This document shows, piece after piece, positions 19,005 to 27,521 of a stretch of 64,000 bases of DNA. The stretch is from Solimicrobium sp040544425 (GTDB lineage Bacteria; Pseudomonadota; Gammaproteobacteria; Burkholderiales; Burkholderiaceae_D). How positions within the stretch are numbered: the stretch's first letter is position 1; each line of letters starts with the position of its first letter. Both the position numbers and the translations under genes were made by a program. The stretch is from NCBI GenBank assembly GCA_040544425.1, contig JBEONO010000006.1, positions 193,288 to 257,287 of the forward strand. The letters are read 5' to 3'. Under the pieces are notes generated by a model. The model was not told the DNA's origin and searched no databases. It worked only from the letters and a program-made list of their open reading frames with translations.

Positions 19005-20609
19005 TTACATTCTAAATAAGCCAAATTTGGTTTCCGGGATGGGTGCATTGAGCGCTGCGGATAATCCCAATGCCAATACCATGCGCGTATCAACCGGGTC
19101 TATGACGCCGTCATCCCACAGCCGTGCACTGGCGTAATACGGATGACCCTGATGTTCGTACTGTTCTTTGATCGGCTGTTTGAACTGCGCCTCTTCTTCG
19201 GCTGACCAGCTGCCACCTTTGGCTTCGATCCCGTCGCGTTTCACCGTGGCCAACACGCTGGCAGCCTGCTCGCCACCCATCACTGAAATTCTGGCGTTGG
19301 GCCACATCCATAAAAAGCGCGGAGAAAATGCGCGTCCGCACATGCCGTAATTACCGGCTCCAAAACTGCCGCCTATAATCACCGTGAATTTCGGCACCGC
19401 TGCAGTCGCGACTGCCGTCACCATCTTGGCACCATTGCGCGCGATGCCTTCATTTTCATATTTGCGGCCAACCATAAACCCGGTGATGTTCTGCAAGAAC
19501 ACCAGCGGTATTTTACGCTGGCAGCACAGTTCGATGAAATGCGTGCCTTTCAGCGCCGATTCGGAAAACAGAATGCCGTTGTTGGCGATAATGCCAACCG
19601 GCATGCCGTGAATATGGGCAAAGCCACAGATCAGGGTCGTGCCGTAGCGCGCCTTGAATTCGTCGAACAGGCTGCCGTCCACAACCCGCGCAATCACTTC
19701 ACGCACATCAAACGGCTTGCGCGTGTCGACCGGAATGACGCCATACAGTTCCTGTGCCGGATAGGCCGGTTCAACTACTTCTTTCAAACACAGCTGGCTC
19801 GGCTTTTGCCGGTTCAGATTGGAGACGATGGTGCGTGCCAGCGACAGCGCATGCAGATCGTTTTGTGCCAGATGATCGACCACGCCCGACAGACGTGTAT
19901 GCACGTCACCGCCACCGAGGTCTTCGGCACTGACCACTTCACCGGTCGCCGCTTTCACCAGCGGTGGGCCGCCCAAAAAAATCGTGCCCTGATTTTTTAC
20001 GATAATCGATTCATCGCTCATCGCTGGCACATAAGCACCACCTGCAGTACAGGAACCCATGACCACGGCGATTTGCGGAATGCCTTGCGCAGACAGGTTG
20101 GCCTGGTTAAAAAAGATCCGGCCGAAATGATCGCGATCTGGAAACACATCTTCCTGATTCGGCAGGTTCGCGCCGCCACTGTCCACCAGGTACACGCAAG
20201 GCAGATGGTTTTGCTCAGCGATTTCCTGAGCGCGCACGTGCTTTTTCACAGTCAGGGGATAGTAGGTGCCGCCTTTGACGGTGGCATCATTGCAGACGAT
20301 CACGCATTCCTGCCCAGAGATACGCCCGATGCCGGTGATCACCCCGGCGCAGGGCGCATCGTTGTTATACATGTTGTACGCCGCCATTTGAGAAAATTCC
20401 AGAAATGGCGTGCCAGGGTCGAGCAGCATTTGTACCCGATCACGTGGCAATAATTTTCCACGCGCCACGTGTTTTTTACGCGGCTCGGTACCGCCACCCA
20501 ACATGATTGTTTCGATTTTGCTTTTCAGGTCATCCACCACGATTTGCATGGCGGCGACATTGGCTTGAAATTCTTCGGAGCGGGTTGCCAGTTTGGATTC
20601 TAATTTCAT
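19005..20609 (-). CDS. liuB: Methylcrotonyl-CoA carboxylase, carboxyltransferase subunit
   Basis: This 534-residue beta subunit transfers CO2 from biotin to 3-methylcrotonyl-CoA. It has two crotonase-like carboxyltransferase halves, with acyl-CoA/biotin-binding glycine clusters VDSGGANLPNQ and MGSCTAGGAYVPAMSDE in the first and NNGILFSESALKG and GGSFGAGNYGMCGRAF in the second. The ATG at 20609 overlaps the stop of the upstream gene (ATGA) and gives the usual N-terminus MKLESKLATRSEEF; a longer frame to 20654 is inside the upstream gene. It lies far from its alpha-subunit partner gene (11733-13727) because hydratase and bio genes sit between them. Confidence 0.94.
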   Translation of the reverse strand: MKLESKLATRSEEFQANVAAMQIVVDDLKSKIETIMLGGGTEPRKKHVARGKLLPRDRVQMLLDPGTPFLEFSQMAAYNMYNNDAPCAGVITGIGRISGQECVIVCNDATVKGGTYYPLTVKKHVRAQEIAEQNHLPCVYLVDSGGANLPNQEDVFPDRDHFGRIFFNQANLSAQGIPQIAVVMGSCTAGGAYVPAMSDESIIVKNQGTIFLGGPPLVKAATGEVVSAEDLGGGDVHTRLSGVVDHLAQNDLHALSLARTIVSNLNRQKPSQLCLKEVVEPAYPAQELYGVIPVDTRKPFDVREVIARVVDGSLFDEFKARYGTTLICGFAHIHGMPVGIIANNGILFSESALKGTHFIELCCQRKIPLVFLQNITGFMVGRKYENEGIARNGAKMVTAVATAAVPKFTVIIGGSFGAGNYGMCGRAFSPRFLWMWPNARISVMGGEQAASVLATVKRDGIEAKGGSWSAEEEAQFKQPIKEQYEHQGHPYYASARLWDDGVIDPVDTRMVLALGLSAALNAPIPETKFGLFRM

Positions 20610-21013
20610 GTTATCTGTTCTTGGTTTGGGAATATGCCATCGACGTAAAACCACTTTCCATCTTCATATTCAAACTTGCTGATTTCGTGCAGGCGTTCGG
20701 CCTTGCCGCCTACTTTGTATTTGGCGATAAACTCCACGGTCGCCTTGCGGTCCTGTTCCTGAAACGCGAGCACCGTCAGACCCATCCACTTGCACGGCTG
20801 CTGCTGATCGAGATGCAATTGCGGCCGCGATCTTGGATGCCAGGTGTCTTGCAGATACGCCTGATTTTCAATGGTGTAGGCCGTGTATCTGGAGCGCATC
20901 AAAGCCTGGGCATCGGGCGCAATTTCCTGGCCCGAAATATACCGCTCGCAACACTGCTGATAACTGACTGACGACCCGCACGGGCAGCCTGGCTCCTGCT
21001 TAGATTTTGCCAT
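20606..21013 (-). CDS. YchJ-like UPF0225 protein with SEC-C motif
   Basis: This 135-residue protein of the YchJ/UPF0225 group has an N-terminal SEC-C zinc motif (CPCGSSVSYQQCC) followed by an NTF2-like domain (LMRSRYTAYTIENQAYLQDTWH ... FIAKYKVGG). SEC-C binds zinc and is found on SecA and several small proteins; the function of YchJ is not established. The gene overlaps its upstream neighbour by 14 bp and its downstream neighbour liuB by four (ATGA), so it is translated as part of this operon even though no leucine-pathway role is known. Confidence 0.85.
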   Translation of the reverse strand: MAKSKQEPGCPCGSSVSYQQCCERYISGQEIAPDAQALMRSRYTAYTIENQAYLQDTWHPRSRPQLHLDQQQPCKWMGLTVLAFQEQDRKATVEFIAKYKVGGKAERLHEISKFEYEDGKWFYVDGIFPNQEQIT

Positions 21014-21605
21014 GCTTTAGCAATTCTTCAATCTGATAAAACCGGTCAAATCCCCAAAACGGTTCGCCGTCAACGATGACGAATGGCGCGCCGAAAATGC
21101 CTTTGGCAAGCGCCGCATCGACTTCTGTCTTGAGCTGATTTTTAATGTCTTCCGAGACCATGCCTTCGGCAACCTGCGCGCTATCCAGGCCGCATTCGCT
21201 GGCCAGTTTCAGAATTACATCGACCTGACTGATATTCTGGTCATGGACAAACAAGGCTTGAAACAGCTTGATGGCAAATTGTTTGGCCGCGTCTTTACCG
21301 TGTTTGGCTTCTACCCACAGCATCGCGCGGGCCGCTTGCTGGGTCGCAATCGGGAAAACGGTCGGCATCTTGAATTCGATCTGATGCAGACGCGCGGTGC
21401 GGTCCAGATCATGTCTGGAATAGGGGCCCTTCATCGGCAGACTTACCAGGGGCTTGGATTCCGTAGCCTTGAAAATCACCCCCAGCAGGATCGGATGCCA
21501 GCAGACTTGCCTGTCGTACTTCGCTGCCAGTTCGTCAATGCGCAGCGCGCCGAAGTAGGCATACGGCGAGGAGAAGTCAAAATAAAATTCAATCGGTGTC
21601 TTCAT
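21000..21605 (-). CDS. 2-hydroxychromene-2-carboxylate isomerase-like (DsbA-fold) protein
   Basis: This 201-residue thioredoxin-fold protein resembles kappa-class GST/HCCA isomerases. The N-terminus IEFYFDFSSPYAYFGA carries the SSPY motif with the glutathione-contacting serine, and the cis-Pro segment GIFGAPFVIVDGEPFWGFDR is near the C-terminus. The ATG at 21605 follows AAAGGGAAC; an upstream in-frame ATG at 21680 lies inside the previous gene and adds an implausible basic tail. It sits between an acyl-CoA dehydrogenase gene and the YchJ gene. In this setting a glutathione-dependent isomerase or CoA-ligand isomerase is possible, but no substrate can be named. Confidence 0.82.
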   Translation of the reverse strand: MKTPIEFYFDFSSPYAYFGALRIDELAAKYDRQVCWHPILLGVIFKATESKPLVSLPMKGPYSRHDLDRTARLHQIEFKMPTVFPIATQQAARAMLWVEAKHGKDAAKQFAIKLFQALFVHDQNISQVDVILKLASECGLDSAQVAEGMVSEDIKNQLKTEVDAALAKGIFGAPFVIVDGEPFWGFDRFYQIEELLKHGKI

Positions 21606-21624
21606 TATGTGTTCCCTTTGTTGT

Positions 21625-22758
21625 TTACGCTGCCAATGCCCGGCCAATGATAATTTTTTGGATGTCTGAAGTGCCTTCATAAATCTGACAGACGCGCACG
21701 TCCCGATAGATACGCTCGACCGGGAAATCGGTCACATAGCCGTAACCGCCATGAATTTGAATCGCATCCGAACAGATTCTTTCAGCCATTTCCGAGGCAA
21801 ATAATTTCGCCATGGCGGCCTCTTTCAGGCAGGGTATGCCGGCGTCCTTCATGCTGGCCGCGTGCCAGATCAGTTGACGCGCCGCTTCGATCTGGGTCGC
21901 CATATCGGCCAGTTTGAATTGCACGGCCTGATGTTCGAAGATCGGTTTGCCGAAGCTCTCACGTTGGTGGGCGTAGCTCAAGGCTGCGTCAAACGCGGCA
22001 CGCGCCATCCCGACTGATTGTGAGGCAATACCGATTCGACCGCCCTCGAGTCCAGACAGGGCAATTTTATAACCCTGTCCTTCCGCACCGATCAGATTCG
22101 CCGCAGGAATGCGGCAATCTTCAAACAGAATCTGCGCCGTGTCAGATGAATGCTGACCGAGCTTTTCTTCCAGGCGCGCGACGATATAGCCCTTGGTATT
22201 GGTGGGCACCCAGAATGCGCTGATGCCTTTTTTTCCTGCTGCCTTGTCGGTCACGGCCATCACAATCGCCACATCGGCGTATTTGCCGCTGGTGATAAAT
22301 TGTTTGACGCCATTGATGACGTATTCGTCGCCATCTTTCACGGCGGTGGTGCGCAATGCGCCTGCGTCACTGCCGACATGCGGTTCGGTCAGACAGAATG
22401 CGCCCAACATCGTGCCCTGCGCCAGCGGTTTCAGCCATTGCTGTTTTTGTGCCTCGTTGGCATACGTCATGGCGATTGAGCACACCGGGCAGTTATTCAC
22501 CGAGATGATGGTTGAGGTACCGCCGTCACCGGCCGCAATTTCTTCCAGCACCAGAGCCAGTGACAGATAATCCATCCCGGCACCGCCCCATTGTTCTGGC
22601 ACCGCGACACCAAAGGCACCGAGTTCGGCCAACTGGGCCAACTCCTCTTTGGGGAAGTGGCCTTCCCGATCCCAGCGCGCTGCGTTGGGCACCAGACGTT
22701 CCTGGGAAAATTCACGCAGTGCGTCGCGTATCATTTGGTGTTCTGAGGTCAATATCAT
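21625..22758 (-). CDS. Acyl-CoA dehydrogenase (short-chain/butyryl type)
   Basis: This FAD enzyme of 377 residues introduces an alpha-beta double bond into a short acyl-CoA. FAD contacts appear in CLTEPHVGSDAGALRT and QFITSGKYADV, the signature GGYGYVTDFPVERIYRD is near residue 340, and the catalytic base glutamate is in QIYEGTSDIQK near 362. Unlike LiuA (isovaleryl-CoA dehydrogenases carry their catalytic Glu in an internal helix), this one has Glu at the butyryl/MCAD position. It therefore likely acts on straight short-chain or 2-methyl-branched substrates. It precedes the HCCA-isomerase-like gene and follows the SDR gene by 18 bp. Confidence 0.9.
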   Translation of the reverse strand: MILTSEHQMIRDALREFSQERLVPNAARWDREGHFPKEELAQLAELGAFGVAVPEQWGGAGMDYLSLALVLEEIAAGDGGTSTIISVNNCPVCSIAMTYANEAQKQQWLKPLAQGTMLGAFCLTEPHVGSDAGALRTTAVKDGDEYVINGVKQFITSGKYADVAIVMAVTDKAAGKKGISAFWVPTNTKGYIVARLEEKLGQHSSDTAQILFEDCRIPAANLIGAEGQGYKIALSGLEGGRIGIASQSVGMARAAFDAALSYAHQRESFGKPIFEHQAVQFKLADMATQIEAARQLIWHAASMKDAGIPCLKEAAMAKLFASEMAERICSDAIQIHGGYGYVTDFPVERIYRDVRVCQIYEGTSDIQKIIIGRALAA

Positions 22759-22776
22759 TTTTTCGTATTTCTTTTT

Positions 22777-23445
22777 TTACCAACTAAGGCGTTGGCCGTC
22801 GTAGTTATAAAACGTACCGTTATCTTGCGAATTCAGCTTTTCCATGGTGGCGCGGATACCGGCAGCACTTTGCTCGGGAGATATATTCCCACCCGCACCG
22901 CCCATATCAGTGCGCACCCAGCCTGGATGCAAAGCCACACTGATCATGGCGGGGAAACTGTGTGCGACATCGAGCAATACCGAATTGAGTGCCGCTTTGC
23001 TGGCGCGATATAACCAGGCGTCTGGTCCTTCACGCTCGGACAGCGAGCCCATGATGGACGACACCACGGCCAATTTGCCGTGCGCCGCTTCGATCATCGG
23101 CGCAAGCAGCGGCAATATCCGCATGGCGGCCAGTACGTTGATATCCATCACATGATGAAACTGCTCGGCACTTGGTGCCACCAGTTTCTGAGTGTGCTCG
23201 CCCATGACACCGGCATTCAAAATGGCGATATCGATTTTTTCAGCATGCAGCCGCAGGCCCAATGCCGCGCAGTCGCTGGCATCGGCCACGTCGCAGGCAA
23301 ACGAGTCCATGCCCAGCGCAGCCAATTTTTCAATATCGGCCGCTTCCCGCGCGCTTGCAAAAACTTTCCAGCCAGCTGCACGATATTCTTTGGCCAGTGC
23401 CAGGCCGATACCACGTGATGCGCCAATGATTAATGCCGTTGCCAT
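22777..23445 (-). CDS. Short-chain dehydrogenase/reductase
   Basis: This 222-residue SDR has the NAD(P)-binding GASRGIGLALAKEYR at the very start, NAGVMG near residue 78, the catalytic Ser in AVVSSIMGSLS, and YxxxK as YRASKAALN. The ATG at 23445 (MATALIIGASRGIG) is preferred over an upstream ATG at 23478, which would overlap the terminator hairpin just behind the thiolase gene. It is probably the first gene of a transcript running through the acyl-CoA dehydrogenase, liuB, liuC and the bio genes. The substrate is unknown; 3-hydroxyacyl-CoA or a carbonyl compound would fit the context. Confidence 0.88.
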   Translation of the reverse strand: MATALIIGASRGIGLALAKEYRAAGWKVFASAREAADIEKLAALGMDSFACDVADASDCAALGLRLHAEKIDIAILNAGVMGEHTQKLVAPSAEQFHHVMDINVLAAMRILPLLAPMIEAAHGKLAVVSSIMGSLSEREGPDAWLYRASKAALNSVLLDVAHSFPAMISVALHPGWVRTDMGGAGGNISPEQSAAGIRATMEKLNSQDNGTFYNYDGQRLSW

Positions 23446-23477
23446 ATTTGCTTTCTGGTGAGATCTGTTTTTAGACA

Positions 23478-23503
23478 AAAAGGTGAGCCTTAGCCCACCT
23501 TTT
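23478..23503 (-). terminator. Intrinsic terminator after the thiolase gene
   Basis: Arms AAAAGGTG (23478-23485) and CACCTTTT (23496-23503) form an 8-bp perfect hairpin around a 10-base loop. Read on the minus strand it ends in a run of T's (CCTTTTTGT). It lies 31 bp beyond the thiolase stop codon and separates that gene from the SDR, so the upper liu block and the lower block are probably distinct transcripts. Confidence 0.8.
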
Positions 23504-23533
23504 CATCGACGCTGAGAGCGGTTTGACCAACGA

Positions 23534-24727
23534 CTAAGCCAGTTCAATCGCCATGGCAGTACCTTCACCACCACCGATACATAAAGTGGCAACGCCGCGC
23601 TTCAAGCCGCGTTTTTGCAGCGCACCGATCAGGGTAACCAAAATACGTGCGCCAGATGCGCCGATTGGGTGACCCAGCGCACAGGCACCGCCATGTACAT
23701 TGACTTTGCTGTGCGGGATATCAAATTCGCGCATCGCCGCCATTGGCACGGTGGCAAACGCTTCATTGATTTCGAACAGATCGACGTCTTTCACGGACCA
23801 GCCGGTTTTCTTGAATAATTTTTGCATTGCGCCCACCGGTGCCGTGGTGAACCAATTTGGTTCCTGCGCGTGGGTGGCGTGACCGACAACCCGGGCCAAA
23901 ATTTTGCAGCCCAATTTTTTCGCGGTCTCTTCACTCATCATGACCAGTGCTGCGGCACCATCATTAATCGAGGAGGAAGATGCCGCAGTAATCGTGCCGT
24001 CTTTTTTGAAGGCTGGTTTGAGGGTAGGAATTTTATCGAGCCTGGCTTTTAACGGGCCTTCATCTTTCTCGACCACGACATCGCCTGAACGACCTTTGAC
24101 TGTAACCGGTGCGATTTCCCATTGGAAGGAACCGTCAGCAGTTGCTGCCTGCGCGCGTTTGACGGATTCGGTCGCAAATGCGTCCTGATCTTCACGGCTG
24201 AAATTATATTTTGCGGAGCAATCTTCAGCGAAGGTTCCCATCGAACGGCCACCACCGGTTTTTTCATCACGGCTGTAAGCATCTTCCAGACCGTCCAGCA
24301 TCATATGATCCTGAACCTGACCGTGGCCAATGCGATAGCCACCACGCGCTTTCGGCAACAGATACGGCGCATTGGTCATCGATTCCATACCACCGGCAAC
24401 AACGATGTGGTTGGTACCGGCCAGAATCGAATCATGCGCCATCATGGCGGCTTTCATCGCCGAGCCGCACATTTTTGACAAGGTGACTGCGCCAACCGAG
24501 TTCGGCAATCCTGCTGCAAGCGTCGCCTGGCGCGCCGGTGCCTGACCTTGCCCAGCCATCAAACAGTTACCGAACAAGACTTCGTCTACCAGTTCCGGTT
24601 TTACATTGGCACGTTCCAGTGCCGCTTTGATTGCGACGGCGCCTAACTGACTGGCGGTTACTGAAGCAAAGTCACCCTGAAATGCACCCATCGGTGTGCG
24701 CGCAGCACCAACAATAACGATATTCAT
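23534..24727 (-). CDS. Acetyl-CoA C-acetyltransferase (thiolase)
   Basis: This 397-residue biosynthetic-type thiolase interconverts acetoacetyl-CoA and two acetyl-CoA. The acylated Cys is in LSKMCGSAMKAA near residue 89, the His in NVHGGACALGHPIGASGAR near 350, and the second Cys in CIGGGEGTAMAIE at the C-terminus. The ATG at 24727, with GGAG eight bases upstream, gives the standard MNIVIVGAARTPMGAF start. It would process acetoacetate-derived acetoacetyl-CoA from leucine; alternatively it supplies polyhydroxybutyrate synthesis, but phaB/phaC are not nearby. It is followed by a strong terminator. Confidence 0.93.
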   Translation of the reverse strand: MNIVIVGAARTPMGAFQGDFASVTASQLGAVAIKAALERANVKPELVDEVLFGNCLMAGQGQAPARQATLAAGLPNSVGAVTLSKMCGSAMKAAMMAHDSILAGTNHIVVAGGMESMTNAPYLLPKARGGYRIGHGQVQDHMMLDGLEDAYSRDEKTGGGRSMGTFAEDCSAKYNFSREDQDAFATESVKRAQAATADGSFQWEIAPVTVKGRSGDVVVEKDEGPLKARLDKIPTLKPAFKKDGTITAASSSSINDGAAALVMMSEETAKKLGCKILARVVGHATHAQEPNWFTTAPVGAMQKLFKKTGWSVKDVDLFEINEAFATVPMAAMREFDIPHSKVNVHGGACALGHPIGASGARILVTLIGALQKRGLKRGVATLCIGGGEGTAMAIELA

Positions 24728-24813
24728 ACTATTCTCCAAATTAAGCGGTTGGTTAATAAGCAATGGCAGTCAACACTGCCGGTCTAAAGGTAAAATTCCA
24801 ACTCGGAATTCAA

Positions 24814-26598
24814 TCAGCTTTTTTCAGCTGATTCATGACTCTGATGACAAAATCTTATTTCTTGCGGGTACGGAAACACGTCTTCGACATGGCCTTCTAT
24901 TATGCGCTGTTTGCATGCCTGCCAATAGGCCGGGGTCAGCAAATCCGCGTGATATTTCATGAAATATTCGCGGACTTTGATATTCCCCAATAGAAAAGGT
25001 GCAAATTGTTCCGGGAAAACGTCATTTTTTGCGACGTGATACCAGGGTTCCGCGGCCATTTCATCTTCTTCGTTACGCGGCTTGGGGATGCTGCGAAAAT
25101 TGCAGTCGGCGATGTATTCGATTTCATCGTAATCGTAAAACACCACGCGCCCCAAACGGGTCACGCCGAAATTTTTGTACAGCATGTCGCCCGGGAAAAT
25201 ATTCGCCGCAACCAGTTCTTTGATCGCATTGCCGTATTCGCGTATGCCATGTTCGATCGCTTTATCGTCGTGACGTTTTTCCGCTTCCATCAGATAAATA
25301 TTCAATGGCACCATGCGCCGCTCGATGTACAGATGTTTGATCACCACTTCGTTTTCGTTCACCTCGAGCACCGACGGCGCGAATTTTCTGATTTCATCCA
25401 GCAGCGATTCGGTAATGCGGTTGCGCGGAAAGGCGACGTCGGAATATTCCAGCGTATCGGCCATGCGTCCGACCCGGTCATGATTTTTCACCAAAAGATA
25501 TTTTTCCTTGATCAGTTCCTTGGTGGTTTCTTTGGGCGGTGGAAAACTGTCTTTGATGACTTTGAACACGTAAGGAAATGAGGGCAGGGCAAACACCAGC
25601 ATGACCAGTCCGCGAATGCCGGGCGCGGCCTGAATCTGGTCGGACGAATAGGTCAGATGATGCAGGAAATCACGGTAGAACAAATTCTTGCCATGCTTTT
25701 GCAAACCCAGCACGGTATAGATTTCACTGCGCGGTTTGCGCGGCATAATGCTGCGCAAAAACTGTACATAAGCCGAGGGCACTTCCATGTCCACCATGAA
25801 GTAGGCGCGTGTGAAGGAAAACAGAATGCTGATTAACACCGGGTCCAGAATCACGGTATCGAGAACCAGTTCATTTTTGCGGTTATGCAAAATCGGAATG
25901 ACAAAGGGATATTCGCGATTGCCGTTAATTCCCTTACCGATGATGTAAGCACCTTTGTTGCGGAAGAACAGATTCGACAGCACCTGAATCTGGTGATTCG
26001 GTTCGAGCTGGCTCATTTCAAACACCGCCGACAGGCAGGCCGCCACCGCTGCGACATCGCGATCAAGATCAACGAAATTAGCCTTCAACTGGAAATTGGT
26101 GACGATGCGTTTGAGCGAATAATGCAGGCCTTCAGCACCGGGGTAATACACCCGGTAAGTTGGCAGCATATCGCTTTCAATATATTCGGTGGCCACGGCA
26201 GGACGCACGAAAATGAAATCGTTGTTGTAGTAATTCCGGTGCAGCATTTTGGTACACACCGAATTAAAAAAGGTTTCCGCCAATTCGGGTTGCATATGGT
26301 CGATTAACAAACCCATGTAATGCAGCTTGACTTCGCGCCAGACCGGATCAGTCAGATCGCTGTCGCTGTATTCGTCTTCCAGAATCGCGGCGCATTCGAC
26401 CACCCGCCTGTCGTAATACGAAATCCGTTCGCGCGCACTGAGTTGCGCCGCTTGCCACTGGCCGGTTTCAAAGTGGGTTTTGGCTTGTTGGCTGACGGCG
26501 CGAAATAAGCGGTAATGTTTGTTGAAGCCATCCAGAATCGTCCGCGCAATATCAAAAGCGATTTGCGAGGAAAGCAGTTTTGGAAAGGCGACTTGCAT
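24814..26598 (-). CDS. aceK: Isocitrate dehydrogenase kinase/phosphatase
   Basis: This bifunctional enzyme of 594 residues (E. coli AceK has 578) phosphorylates and dephosphorylates isocitrate dehydrogenase, steering isocitrate into the glyoxylate bypass. N-terminal regulatory helices precede a kinase-like domain; recognisable AceK blocks include GAEGLHYSLKRIVTNF, QKHGKNLFYRDFLHHLTYS, LVMLVFALPSFPYVFKVIKD, NIFPGDMLYKNFGVTRLGRV and FYDYDEIEYI. The ATG at 26598 overlaps the stop of the upstream dehydratase gene (TAATG). The glyoxylate-shunt genes aceA and aceB are not in the window. Its presence in a leucine block makes sense because leucine yields acetyl-CoA and acetoacetate, whose net assimilation needs the bypass. 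Confidence 0.95.
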   Translation of the reverse strand: MQVAFPKLLSSQIAFDIARTILDGFNKHYRLFRAVSQQAKTHFETGQWQAAQLSARERISYYDRRVVECAAILEDEYSDSDLTDPVWREVKLHYMGLLIDHMQPELAETFFNSVCTKMLHRNYYNNDFIFVRPAVATEYIESDMLPTYRVYYPGAEGLHYSLKRIVTNFQLKANFVDLDRDVAAVAACLSAVFEMSQLEPNHQIQVLSNLFFRNKGAYIIGKGINGNREYPFVIPILHNRKNELVLDTVILDPVLISILFSFTRAYFMVDMEVPSAYVQFLRSIMPRKPRSEIYTVLGLQKHGKNLFYRDFLHHLTYSSDQIQAAPGIRGLVMLVFALPSFPYVFKVIKDSFPPPKETTKELIKEKYLLVKNHDRVGRMADTLEYSDVAFPRNRITESLLDEIRKFAPSVLEVNENEVVIKHLYIERRMVPLNIYLMEAEKRHDDKAIEHGIREYGNAIKELVAANIFPGDMLYKNFGVTRLGRVVFYDYDEIEYIADCNFRSIPKPRNEEDEMAAEPWYHVAKNDVFPEQFAPFLLGNIKVREYFMKYHADLLTPAYWQACKQRIIEGHVEDVFPYPQEIRFCHQSHESAEKS

Positions 26599-27518
26599 TA
26601 TCGGGTTTTCCAATCGATGAGTTTGTTCAGATCCACGCCGATGCCGCCGCACACCACAATCAGGGGACGCTGAAATGGTTTCAAGACATCGAGATGTTGA
26701 TAAGCCACCGCCAGCGCAGCGCCACAGGCCGGTTCAACCAGGGTGCGCAGATCATCGGCAAATTCCAGGCAGGCATCGATTGCGGCACGGTCCGTTACAG
26801 TGATGCTGTGAATCGTGTGCTCACGCGTCAAGTCCAGGGCGCGCTGGGCGACGCGCTTGGCACCGAGGGTCGTCGCGATCGAGGTAATTGCGGGCAGCGT
26901 CACAACTTCACCAGCCTGCACCGCCGCATGAAAGGAAGCCGCACCTTCGGTTTCGACAGCGATTACCGGAATCTTCGCAAGTTGATTGCGCTGCAATCCC
27001 TGCACAACACCAGCGAGCAGTCCGCCGCCGCCAACCGAACAGATCACGACATCAAAATCACATTCTGCGGCAGCTTCGTCAATCAGGCTGGCATTGCCAT
27101 CCCAGACAGCTGGATGATCAAACGGCGGAATATAAATCGCTTCCTCAACCCGGCACATGGCCAGGGCGGCCTGATTGCATTCATCCCAGACACTGCCGAT
27201 CACAATCAATTCTGCACCGATCGCGCTGATCGCCAGGCGCACGCTTTCGGGAGTTGATTCCGGCACCAGGATGGTGGTCTTGATGCCCAATGCCGCACCA
27301 GACATCGCTGCAGCAAAACCGGCATTACCCCCCGAGGGACAGACAAAATGCCGTGCACCCTGTTGCGCAGCGCGCTGACAAAACAGACCAATCCCGCGCA
27401 TCTTGAATGAACCCGATGGCTGGGTGTTTTCCATTTTCAGCCACACTGATTTTTTCAAGCGTTGCGATAAGGGCCGGTGAGCCAGCAGCGGAGTGCGATG
27501 GTGCAGGGCGGCTGTCAT
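26598..27518 (-). CDS. PLP-dependent serine/threonine dehydratase-like protein
   Basis: This 306-residue fold-type II PLP enzyme has the Schiff-base lysine in MENTQPSGSFKMRGIG near residues 30-45, the phosphate/substrate loop PSGGNAGFA, and the glycine-rich PLP phosphate loop VGGGGLLAGVVQG. Short length and the absence of an ACT domain place it with catabolic serine/threonine dehydratases (SDH-like) and not with biosynthetic IlvA. It converts serine or threonine to pyruvate or 2-oxobutyrate plus ammonia. It lies three bases after the isovaleryl-CoA dehydrogenase gene, and its stop overlaps the aceK start, so it is embedded in the LiuR-controlled unit. Confidence 0.88.
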   Translation of the reverse strand: MTAALHHRTPLLAHRPLSQRLKKSVWLKMENTQPSGSFKMRGIGLFCQRAAQQGARHFVCPSGGNAGFAAAMSGAALGIKTTILVPESTPESVRLAISAIGAELIVIGSVWDECNQAALAMCRVEEAIYIPPFDHPAVWDGNASLIDEAAAECDFDVVICSVGGGGLLAGVVQGLQRNQLAKIPVIAVETEGAASFHAAVQAGEVVTLPAITSIATTLGAKRVAQRALDLTREHTIHSITVTDRAAIDACLEFADDLRTLVEPACGAALAVAYQHLDVLKPFQRPLIVVCGGIGVDLNKLIDWKTR

Positions 27519-27521
27519 TTT

